From: Rhynchosporium graminicola
Lineage: Eukaryota > Ascomycota > Leotiomycetes > Helotiales > Ploettnerulaceae
Assembly: GCA_900074885.1 (NCBI GenBank)
Contig: FJUW01000040.1
Coordinates: forward strand, 1 to 64,000
Length of the DNA stretch: 64,000 bases
Direction of reading: 5' to 3'
Position numbers and translations under genes: made by a program. Positions 47,646 through 57,513 of the stretch are shown here, piece by piece; position 1 is the first letter of the stretch; every line of letters starts with the position of its first letter. The notes beneath the pieces were generated by a model. That model ran no database searches. It was not told the origin of the DNA and saw nothing but the letters and a program-made list of their open reading frames with translations.

Positions 47646-49481
47646 TCATCCTCTTCTCAATCTCTTCTTCTCCTCTGCCAAGACCTCATCCCTCAGAAAT
47701 CGCTCACTCATGCTTCTCGGTGTGCCAGAGTGACTACCAGCACTAATACCAGCACGGAAACTCTGAGCGTTACTCTCGTCAAGCCCATCACTGACACTAC
47801 CAACGAAGAACGAATCGGTTGTTCCCATGGCTGCAGCCTCGGCGTGGACATCTGGGTTGACGATTGGCATGCTAAATGGGTGACCTTTGTAAGATCCAAC
47901 GGATCCAACGACGGGAGGCTGCGGTCTAAAAATTGGTCGTGCCGGCGATGTGGCATAGTTGCTCAATGAGGTTCCTCGCTGGCTAGAACCCTGGGTATGA
48001 GACTTCTCGGTATCGAATGAATCGCGCTCTTCATCCTCAAGGTCTTCTGGGGGGCTTTGAGTTCCGGTTCGAGGGTTATCAGATTCGATGTTCTCGTCAA
48101 AGTCGAAAAGCCCATCATCGTCACTCTTGCTAAACTTGTGGTCCTCAAAATTCAAATTGCCTCCCCAACCAAGACCGCCCATTCCTTGCAAGGCTTTACG
48201 TGGTCGGGTTGCTGAGGTGGGTGACTTATTACCTTCAATGCTGGGCGGGTTAGCTGGTGAGAGGATGCTGGCCGATTGTGAAGAGCTGTGGCGTTTAAGA
48301 GGAAGCATGTCAAGCATGTCTTCATCATCATCGGACAAGTCATCGACGGCTTGCTTAGCGCTTGGTTTGCTGTCGGTAGCATCTGAGCTTGTCTGACTCT
48401 GAGTACCTGTTCCGTTGAGAGCACCTCCGAGAATTGATCGTGGCTTCGCACTACTCTCAGTCAGATCCTCGCTAGACGAATATTCCCTGAATCCTATTGT
48501 CGTAGCTACAGAGGCCGAGCCATCCGGGGGAGCAGAAACTTCAGTCCATTGAGTACCATCTTCCACCAATGGAGCCCGAGAGAGGTTTCTCAATGCCTGG
48601 GAGGAAGAAATTCTCTTGGGTATTGGCTTCTCCACATCCTCAATCATTTCAGATCCAGCCTCATCGTCGTCTTCGTCGCTCAACAAGCTGGTTGGACCGT
48701 CACCGCTCATTGCAGACTCCTGTTGTGGTGAAGATGTTGTAAGAACCTCAACACCTTCAACCTCAAAGCGGACTCGGCGTGGACTTCCTCTCTCCTTATT
48801 CGAGGCAGTTGAGGATCTTCGGAGAGCGCTACGACGTCGAATGCCATCACTATGATCCGATCCGATTGACCACTCGTCGGTGTTCTTTCGCAGTGGAGTT
48901 GGTGGTCGATTGGCTTCGGGGGTATTCATCAACGATCTGGTATCTGTACTGGCATCAACCTGTGCTGGCGTATCTTCCCTCTCCTTGCCCTTGAAGCTTG
49001 GCGGCGATGATGAGATGCTATGATCGTGACTCGAAGTGCACTCGTTGCGACTTGTGCTGTCGAGAAGTGGGAGATAGCTGGGCGTAAAGACACCTTGGAA
49101 CTCCTTCTCACGTTCATGTGGACTGCGGGGACTGCCCTCTGTATCCTGTACTGGTCTTCGAAGGGCATCCGGAATAGTTAAGGTTTGAATTTGTGCGACT
49201 GTATCGTTGGCGACGCTATTCTCAAGAATGCTAGTGATGTCTGCCACGCCTGTTGATTTGACCATACCATCCTTTGTAGTGTATAATGCCTTGCAGCTCT
49301 TTACAGCTTCTGCCATTGTCAATGAGACAGTCTCAGATACCTCCTTGGGAACGTTGCGCAAGAGTTGGGCAGTGTATTTCTCGAACTCGGCCTCCATGTC
49401 TTGCTGGAATTTATCCACCTTCAGGTCAAGCTCTGATAGCTTCTTTTGAAGCTCTTCGACAATCTTGCTTGCTTCGTCCAT
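47646..49481 (-). CDS. 611-aa disordered coiled-coil protein with possible PP1-docking motif
   Basis: A single uninterrupted exon. Residues 1-50 form a likely coiled coil (EELQKKLSELDLKVDKFQQD). The middle is Ser/Thr/Pro- and Asp/Glu-rich and probably disordered, with acidic runs (LLSDEDDDEAGSE; DDLSDDDEDMLDM). Residues 235-239 read RRVRF followed by an acidic residue, the form of an RVxF protein-phosphatase-1 docking motif. The C-terminus (SGTPRSMSERFLRDE ... EEKKRLRRG) is charged and looks conserved in type. I know of no assigned function; a cytoskeletal, nuclear or signalling scaffold is possible. Opposite-strand ORFs within it are shadows. Confidence 0.8.
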   Translation of the reverse strand: MDEASKIVEELQKKLSELDLKVDKFQQDMEAEFEKYTAQLLRNVPKEVSETVSLTMAEAVKSCKALYTTKDGMVKSTGVADITSILENSVANDTVAQIQTLTIPDALRRPVQDTEGSPRSPHEREKEFQGVFTPSYLPLLDSTSRNECTSSHDHSISSSPPSFKGKEREDTPAQVDASTDTRSLMNTPEANRPPTPLRKNTDEWSIGSDHSDGIRRRSALRRSSTASNKERGSPRRVRFEVEGVEVLTTSSPQQESAMSGDGPTSLLSDEDDDEAGSEMIEDVEKPIPKRISSSQALRNLSRAPLVEDGTQWTEVSAPPDGSASVATTIGFREYSSSEDLTESSAKPRSILGGALNGTGTQSQTSSDATDSKPSAKQAVDDLSDDDEDMLDMLPLKRHSSSQSASILSPANPPSIEGNKSPTSATRPRKALQGMGGLGWGGNLNFEDHKFSKSDDDGLFDFDENIESDNPRTGTQSPPEDLEDEERDSFDTEKSHTQGSSQRGTSLSNYATSPARPIFRPQPPVVGSVGSYKGHPFSMPIVNPDVHAEAAAMGTTDSFFVGSVSDGLDESNAQSFRAGISAGSHSGTPRSMSERFLRDEVLAEEKKRLRRG

Positions 49482-50724
49482 AGTTGGCAGATCGTGTTAT
49501 GTTGTGACTCGCTGTTGCAAGTCCGCGGTTGTTATTCGTAGAGCATGTCTCGCGGAGAAGGAGAGAAATGGGATGTATATTGAGGCTCTTTGAAAGGTGA
49601 GGTTTGTGGTCATAGAGTAAGGTTACTTACTCCGTAGGTGTCAATATAGCTTTTCACCTCTCGAATGCGCTCGAGCCGGGGATTCTGCGGCGCGGCTAGT
49701 AGCGGTCAAGGAAAGAAAGACTGCCCTAAAAGAAAAGACCCAATTATTAGGACGATCTGGAAGTCTAGATTGATGTCTTTAAAGTGCCGGTGTTGCGCGG
49801 CCTGTTTCTATTTCTGTTTCTATTTCTGTTTTGACTGTAAACAAGAACTAGACTTCTCGTACTATTATTGCTAGTTAGCCTTTCGACCTAGATCTATCAA
49901 CTGAATGGGAAGAGGACGAGCTGCTATCATCGGTGAAGTCACCGCCATGTGTTGACCATCGTCACGCTCTGGCTAGGCTTTCTTCCCCCCCACGCTGTAC
50001 ATGCGAGCACCCGGTACCGGATTGCATTCATGATGCTGCAGGGATTGAATTAACCGGATGTTCTAGAACTGCTTCCATTAATGCTTATTTCGCTCACGTG
50101 CTCATGCGTGAAATGAACTATCCTCAGGTTTGAAGATGAAGCCATACCCGAACACACTTGAGGGCTGCTCACTCACGATATTTCAAAGATACCTTAATTG
50201 TTGTACAGCGTAGCAATTTCATCTCGTACGTATAGAATGATTAAGACAACCTCACTTTTATCCTATTTAGACTGTCAGTAGGGCGGATATGGTCTATCGC
50301 GTCGAGGCGCATCTCCCTCAATCCACGAGGTATTGTGATCATCTTTTGCTTGAGGTACACCTCTGCAATGGCATCGGTTCCAGAGGCATTAGAAACTCGG
50401 CATCTGTCTCGAACCTAATCCATATAATCGGGAGCCGAATGAGAGCATTCAAGATGTTTCGATGAGGAATGTCTCAAGACCGCCCGGGTAATTCAGCAGT
50501 AGCCCAACAAGAAAAAGTTGATCAGACTTCGTTTTACGTCAGTGACCATGATCTGAATGCTGATTGTATTTCGAGTGAAGCGGTCTGTTTAAAGACCTCC
50601 GAAGGTCTCAGCTAAGCCTGTCAGAAGACGGCAATGGCTCAGCTGCAGAGGACTGCACATATGGTAGTGCCACTTATAATGCTTACAATTCTCTTCCCAG
50701 TATGGGATGGTTCCGGTTAATTCG
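49482..50724. other. Intergenic, upstream region of the 611-aa gene
   Basis: Contains a pyrimidine-rich simple repeat at about 49802-49833 (TTTCTATTTCTG units). ORFs at 49665-49874 and 49933-50133 show no family features. From about 50600 fragments of codon-like text appear (see the pseudogene at 50725). Confidence 0.55.
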
Positions 50725-51186
50725 ATGGAATAAGAAATACAGGACGACGTTCATGATGACCTGATGACTACGGGAGAGGCAGCTGCGAACCGCTTAGAGC
50801 TCCCAGCTTCTTTCGTACAAAAGGCCTTGGTTTTCAGTGGGCCACATATGTTCCCCCAAGAGATCCTGGATGAGCTTAGGAAGCAGTCCTAGGACTCATA
50901 GGAGGAAGCGAATTTTGGATACCAGGAGCAAAGTTTGCAGAATTAACCAAATCCAGGACTGCAATTGATTGAGCACCGCATGGTTGGATATCCCTTGCCA
51001 AGATCTGATATTGACAGAATCGGAAGATTCAACACTCAGCATGCTTCTGGGGAGGTAATATCTGATAGTAGCGATGTAAACTGGGATATGGCTACTTGGG
51101 AGGTACCGGTGACCAGCTGGGGAGCGAAGAAACCAGATTGGGGTCCTTATTCAGGTCCAGACATGACTATGCCACGGAGAGCATAA
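50725..51186 (+). pseudogene. Decayed gene with three or four nonsense codons
   Basis: One frame reads as a protein-like chain from an ATG at about 50725 to TAA at 51184-51186. It is broken by TAA (50731), TAG and TAG (about 50890 and 50899) and TAA (about 50944), all at positions where a Gln codon is plausible (CAA/CAG with C-to-T). Text includes PQEILDELRKQS, VGYPLPRSDIDRIGRF and TWEVPVTSWGAKKPDWG. The last 73 codons are open. Family not recognised. Composition is otherwise normal, so this is mild decay, not full RIP. Confidence 0.5.
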
Positions 51187-51442
51187 AGACAGTAAATACA
51201 TCCGAGAAGCACCTTAGCACTTTTTATATGCCTTCAATCGTCAACTTAGGAAGGCTCATGGGTCAATCCAAGGGTCTGCGGTTTCCTCCATTTCAGAGGC
51301 TGTATAATGGAACTCTCACAGTTGGCATCAAGACACTCCCGGATCCGCCAACGCTAACACGAAACCATTCTCGTCACGTCCGACTTATACCTGCGCACAA
51401 CGCTGTCTTCCGTGTACACACATAAATTTACTCCTGTCGGAT

Positions 51443-52108
51443 TTGTACAGTGCGTCGGACGAATTTGCGTACACACAAGAGATCAGGCTCCACCTGGAAC
51501 TTCAAAGTCAGGATAAGCTGGCAAAAGGATCATTGAATACACGTCCCAACTGGAATCGCACGCTAAACGACTTTAGTGTCTACGAAGCTGACACCGAGCT
51601 CGATAAGAAGGCTAGGATCCGGGAACAAAAACGTCAGAAGCTGAAAGATATAATGGAAAATGCTTGCGCCACATCACTTATAACTCTATGCGGCGAGCAC
51701 TACGACAACGTCATGGCGCTGCGGACCACTATGAACATATTAGATGCTTCAAATATCAGGGGGTCTCTTGATAGGGGCTCGGAAAGAGTTGACTTGGCTT
51801 CTTCGCTTTCAGCATCAAAACCTAGCACATTACCATCTGAGGAAATCGGCGGCCGGGTGCAAAGCCACAAAAGTCCTTTCTACCACAAGTGGTCACTTTC
51901 GCTCCAAGGGAGTGGTATTCTGGGTGGTATGCTTATGGTGCCACTCGAATACCCACGTCTAGAAATTATACAGCATTCGAATGGTCCTCAAACATCAACC
52001 ATCACACTACCATTATTTATAACGTGCACAAGTCAGCACCCAATGACTGTGATTCCTGGAAGAAATTGCAGTGTTTGCTTTCAGGATTTGATAATATGCT
52101 GTATATGA
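51443..52108 (+). pseudogene. Coding relic, possibly retroelement gag-like or a decayed host gene
   Basis: A 221-codon ORF. The first two thirds are protein-like (YEADTELDKKARIREQKR; KLKDIMENACATSLITL), loosely resembling the helical gag of Ty1/copia elements. In an overlapping frame from about 51889, text such as EWYSGWYAYGATRIPTSRNY could be a decayed protease (DSGATRHI-like). The frame change between them argues against an intact gene. A host gene with lost splice sites is the alternative. Confidence 0.35.
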
Positions 52109-52149
52109 ACACTTAATTCTCTACTGACAAATCTTAGTCCTCCTCCTTA

Positions 52150-52530
52150 CTTTGCGGTGCCTACCTGTATGAATTCCCATCTGAATTCTCTTCAAGGTAA
52201 ATATCCCAACGATAGTGTCGATCCTGTGATGGAAGCTGAACTTGGAGCTAGTGATTCCGCATCTCCTACAAGGTCTCTGGCATCTTGCAGTCTGGCGTTT
52301 ATAAATTCGACGGACTCTCTATGCCTTTTATCAAGTTTCATGACTGCGACGACTTTATACTCTATAATGGTGAGAAAGATTCGCTCCGTGTTCAAACGCC
52401 ATTGGGATAGTCCTACACACAGAGCACGGACTTCGAGAAGATATAATGTGGAGTTGGGGCTTCCATGAATCCTTGGCCAGCCTGCTTACTTTCTGATATA
52501 TATTTGCGAAGCGGCACCAAAAAAGCCTAA
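52150..52530 (+). pseudogene. Coding relic with a possible intron
   Basis: CGAYLYEFPSEFSSR ends at a GTAAAT (about 52197). After a possible acceptor CTTGCAG (about 52288) the frame SGVYKFDGLSMPFIKFHDCD runs on to 52530 with only two stops (TAG, TAA). It may belong with the relic ending at 52108. Family not recognised. Confidence 0.3.
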
Positions 52531-54417
52531 ATAGGGTTGCCATAGTTCATGGGTAGTATCTCCGGAAGTGATAGCGCATTTGGATGCGATCGGCGAGAGC
52601 TTCATACAAGAATAAGTTTCTACTACTCCGCAACTTATGCTCGCTATGGAAGACCTTTGTTCTTATTTACTAGCCTAGCAGACTAATGAACACGACGAAA
52701 TTACACGAACGAAATTCGCCTAGTAGTCCTATCCGAGCTACCCCCGGCCTTCAAAGCAAGACAAGTTACAGATCCCATTAAGTAAAATGTCTATCAACCT
52801 ACCAGAATCTAGCGAGCTGTCGAGGCCCATAATATATCTCCCAACACCAACTAACATGCACAGATTTCATAATCCCCATCTCCCAAGTATTTCGAACACG
52901 CTCGGCAGACTTTCAACACCAAAAAAAAGACTAAAGCCTGCTACGACTCAGCCAGACCTCGTAGCCCACCCCAAACAACCATGGCAGCCTCTTGCGGTCC
53001 ATCTTGGGGCATCAGGTCAAAGGATTTGAGTTTCCACCAAAAAAAAATAAGCTCCAATGACAGAGATCGTGAACTTCTATTGACCTTAGGCGTTGTTAGA
53101 TGCGATTTCCGCAAGCATCTCAACAATCTTGAACCAAAACCAAAAAAGTGAGTATGATTCTCTTCTTCGCGGTCCAAAAGCGGTTTCGACAGCCATCGGA
53201 TTTTTCTTTTTGCCCAAGTGTCTGAGGACCTTCGGAATAGGACCACCTCGCGCTCCTGGCCCTACTTTCTTGCCATCTCTACGAAATTCATGCAGGATTT
53301 GGATATGCCCGATCCACCATGATATTAGACTTATCATAGAGACTCTTTCATGCTATAAAGGCTTTATCGTTCGAAATGAGCAGAAGTAGCCCAGCAGAAC
53401 TAGACGGGCTAGCCAGGCTAGGCACACCAGCTGGGCCGCAGCGATGGAAATCTATGGCCTCCTTTTCTAAACACGACAGAAATAGAACAAGTTCTTGTCT
53501 AAATGTAATACTAACGGGTCCTATGCCAGCACAGATTTGGTGTCTCTTTCAATCATAATGGTATGATGTGCGAGCCATAATGTAATGACAAAACTTTTTT
53601 ATACTCCACTCGTTTAATTACAGAGCATCCAAGCGCCATTTTCTTACGACATCGAGATGGCAACTTCATCCATCTCAAAGGAGCTGAAAGGCATCAGCAG
53701 TTTCTAGCTTCGCAGAACCAACGGCTTGAGGGGATTCTTTCGCTTTGAAGAATGTCAGAGAGGACAAGATAGAGCTGCAATCATAGGCCTATGAAGAGAA
53801 TATACTAAGCCAACCTTTCGAGGGCAGCGCTTCACACAACCAAGTGAGCATTCTCTCTCGATCCAATCTCCAAGCCCACTCCTAGCTCAACTAGCTCTGA
53901 CCTATACCAGCTGTCCAACAATCTTTCAGGCATCTCTAGTTTCTTCAAAATCTTTGATAATCCGTAACGTAACCTTCGTTCTCGCTTCATCTCAGCCGTC
54001 TGGATGGTCTTTCGCAGCCCTCTCCTCCTCTCAATTCCCTCCGCCGTTCTATTAGCATTTTCCCATTTACCACGCTCTTCCCACAATATGACATCGCTAG
54101 CTGCTTACCTGAACTATAAATCTTTGGGAATCATTGGCTCAATACATGACCTCATGTTTATATATTTGTATCAACAGTCAAGCAATACCTCAACCCGCTA
54201 CAAGTTAATGCATTCGCAGCTTTCCAGAGCAGATATTATGCATACACTCATATTTTCCAATAATCCTCTGATCCTCAGATTCCTATATCGCTACGCGCTT
54301 TCGAGAAGCAGAAAGGAAGGCGTAGATTATACAGCAGTGGTAAGTATTTAATGCTCCTGAGACTTCGCAACGAAATTCAGTTGCTTACGGCTTGGTTAGT
54401 GATATTGGTAAAAACTA
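52531..54417. other. Gene-poor stretch, nothing firm recognised
   Basis: Normal composition with several ORFs of 60-115 codons (for example 53093-53389 and 54004-54351), none with recognisable domains or a supported splice structure. Confidence 0.5.
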
Positions 54418-54627
54418 ATTACGGTATTCAAAAGGGATCAAAGTATGATTTATAGCACTCACAATCTTAAATAGACAGCTTAGCTTATCAGGTGAATACT
54501 TGCGCAGTTCGACCGGATCCTTAAACGCTTCTTTTTCGTTCAGCCTAAGTGCTGAACCTTGATTTGAGGGGTGGTTTTCGACGATGTTTATAGTGCCAGT
54601 TCCAAGCGTATCATACGCTTCTTGCAC
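54418..54627 (-). pseudogene. Short protein-like ORF on minus, possibly a gene tail
   Basis: Seventy codons with even, protein-like composition (EKEAFKDPVELRKYSPDKL; LFKIVSAINHTLIPFEYR) ending at TAG. The first codon of the open part is GTG, and the frame runs upstream into the 69-bp tandem duplication with one stop. It may be the last exon of a damaged gene. Family not recognised. Confidence 0.35.
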
Positions 54628-54758
54628 GAAAGACGTATATCTCCTCTATCCAAGATTTAAGATAGGATGAAAATGGTAGGCGGCTGGACCTCGCACAAAA
54701 GACTTATATCTCCTCTATCCAAGATTTAAGATAGGATGAAAATGGTAGGCGGTCCAGC
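54622..54758. repeat. Tandem duplication, 69-bp period, two copies
   Basis: 54622-54690 and 54691-54758 share CTCCTCTATCCAAGATTTAA and the rest of the unit nearly perfectly. It is a recent local duplication. Confidence 0.9.
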
Positions 54759-55151
54759 GAGAAGCGCAGTGTACCCCAGAAATAATATCTTTAAATAACC
54801 TTTAAACTCTGTATATATAAGAACTCAGCTACTCGTGACCCTTCTCTAATACAATTGCGATAAAATCTTATGTCTCTGCTTTACGTCGTCACGCAGTATC
54901 AAAAATCATCCTTTGCCTCCTGTCTGATCTTCTTGTCAGCTGCGCATATCCGATGTTTTGTTTCAGAGCTCGCTTATTTAGCGTCACGTTCTTTTTTGCG
55001 TTTGTTTACAAGAGAACAAACAACCTGATTCTACCTTTAGCTCGAAGCTAGCGGCCGATCACCCTCGAAGCTCGCCTACAGGAGCTCGTGTTTATTCCCC
55101 ACACTCGAAAGCTCGATTTACTCGCAGCTATCTTCGAATCTAATTCTGCTC

Positions 55152-57513
55152 ATGAACTTCATAACAGTATCGAATATGGCAACTACAAATGCGCTTGTAC
55201 GAGCGAAAAGTCTACAAGACCGCACTTCCCTGAACACTGACATTTGGTATATGGTTTTTACAGAGGTAGGTTTATCTGAATCATAACTTCAGCTTTCGAA
55301 TTGTACTGACCTGGGTTTATTCACAGATCGTCAAATCAAACCGTTTAGAATTTAAAGGCAATGAGGATACTTATGCAGGACCCCTAAAGCCCTGGCTTCT
55401 TTCCCTGCGAGTTGTGTCCAGGGAATTCAAAGACATTGTCACTCCTCATGCTTTCTCCACCCTCAAGTACTTCGATTTCGCAAGGCTCGATAGTATCCTT
55501 CATGATCAAAACCCCCGGCCCTGGTCGATTGCTGTTAAGCATGGCTTGTTACAACACACAGTCACTCTCAAATTTGCTCTAGAATGCAAAAGAGCCAATA
55601 TCGAGGCAATGATACTCATTCTGAAGAATTCCAGAGTCTTGAAAGAGTACTGGTAAGATACCTGCTTCTACGCATAACTGAACAATAACAAGCAATACTG
55701 ACAGGTGCAATAGTTGGGAATATAAGATGATCGGATACTTCATTCTGTTCAAGGAATGCAGTGATGATACGTTCCAACGATCTTTGGCTGCCTTTCAAAT
55801 GTGCAATGCCTTCATTTCCAGCCACAACCATCAAGAATCCTACAGGTTTGAGTATAATATAAATTGGACTGGCGTGTCGGTACGTATCCGGGAACGGATT
55901 TTTTCTTCAGAGATCCTTAAGAGAAGTAGTATTGCGGATCATTCATCCACCCCCCGAGAAAAATCTACATACAATTGCGCTGACTTTCCATCTTGCAGAT
56001 CGACTACGACGACTCCACCACTCAACCACGAAAGTCAAAACGATTGCGCGAGTTGGCTGACGGACCAGAAAAAGAGTCATCGTTGACTGCCTATAGAACT
56101 GTCTACAACAGCGATAAGAGCGATTCGCAAGTCGTTTCCAGCCCCCACAACATTGATATAGTAGCCGGGTATAACTCCGAGGCCGATTTGAAGATATTGA
56201 ACGCCCTCACCGTCAGCATCACTGCTTTTGGGCAATTTTCAAATCGTAGACGGCTTCCAATCGAATCTGGATGTCCACTGCTACATGACAATCGACAGTA
56301 TCCTCCAACGAGAAAGTTGACACTCGAAAGCAACCAATGTACATTTTCAGGCGTAAGTACGGACTGTAATCTCTACAGACAGAGATTGACAGCTCTACAA
56401 CCATATCAAGGCTCAAAATTACTGACAAATTGATCAGGATGAAATGCTCTCCATTTGGAATTGGGACATCACTAGGGTTCGCTCCTTGACCATCTCGGTA
56501 ACAGACCCGGAGAAGTTTTTCTCTAAATTTCCAATCCATCAACTACGCCGTCTTCGAACATTCAAATCAATATGCTCTGCAGTCGGTCTCAATTCATTTC
56601 CTCTTGATCGCCGCTATAAGGACTGGATCACATCGCTCTTCCAAACATGCAAAGAATTGTCAAGTTTCAAAATTGAGGATTTCTGGGGAGATATCGTGGA
56701 TATCCGCGAGCTGGAGAAGATCGGAAACAGACTACGAAAATTGAGATTGATCACGGACGTACCTCAAATATCGGAAGACCCTCTTGGAAAGTTGACGACT
56801 ATCTTGAAAGCTTGCCCTTGTATCGAAGATCTTGAGATAGATATTACAGTGAATGATAGCTCAGAAGTTGAACAGGTAAGAGAGCCAATGTCATGTGAGG
56901 ATCCTTCACGAATCGCTTCCACGCTGACATTTTCCAAGGCCCAAGGGATCCTCTCACTATTGGCAAAAGCAAGAGAACTGCGACACCTCACTCTTCGCCT
57001 GTGGAATCACACAATCTGGGTTGGAAAAGTTCCGCGTGAGTCCCGGTACAACACCGATCATGCATACAACATGGCAACAGCATTGATGCAGAAACTGCAC
57101 GATAAGAAGCTGGGGTGCCCCTTTGAGAAATTGACCATTTGCTTCCAGAATTGTAAGTATCGAATAACCTCAAATCCTTTTCCCTTGGCCGACATGTTTG
57201 CTCTCTTGCCATGTTTCAGCGCAACGTCGTCGTTATCATGCACTAATTACCCACCTGTCCGGCAGATTTACCAGATGGGAAGAGCCGCTACAGGAGATTT
57301 TACTTCGATGAGTATGATCATGCTTTACCCCCTTTCCCTATTAGGACTTTCTCGTCTCGTAAGAATATCGCTGGGAAATGTAGCCACGAAGGCGAATACC
57401 AGCAATGGGGTAGCTCGTGTCATTTTGGCGTGATTGCTACACAATATCTCTCCGATGAGTCACCATGGACAGGTTCTGAAGGCGAGGAATCCGATGACTC
57501 CAGGGAGGAATGA
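55152..57513 (+). CDS. F-box-like protein, at least 6 exons
   Basis: Exons 55152 (or 55176)-55265, 55327-55652, 55705-55879, 55999-56352, 56438-57152 and 57266-57513 join without a stop: 643 aa, or 635 from the second in-frame ATG. Introns are 52-119 nt with good donors and branch sites (ACTGAC, GCACTAAT). A further GTAAGA...CTGAC...CCAAG intron at 56876-56938 is exactly 63 nt and can be kept or removed in frame. The N-terminus (TDIWYMVFTEIVKSN ... LLSLRVVSREFKDIV) is F-box-like, so an SCF ubiquitin-ligase adaptor is plausible. The middle has a basic RKSKRLREL. Leu-rich segments (LKACPCIEDLEID; ARELRHLTLRLW) suggest repeats, and the tail is acidic (GEESDDSREE). Substrate unknown. Confidence 0.72.

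Noticed and set aside
47708..49483. Many ORFs of 60-102 codons inside the 611-aa gene
   Set aside because: Shadows of the long minus-strand reading frame in other frames; none has its own features.
57220..57310. Acceptor at 57219 in the F-box-like gene
   Set aside because: It leads to a stop after about 30 codons; the acceptor at 57265, with branch GCACTAAT, gives a longer open frame ending in an acidic tail.
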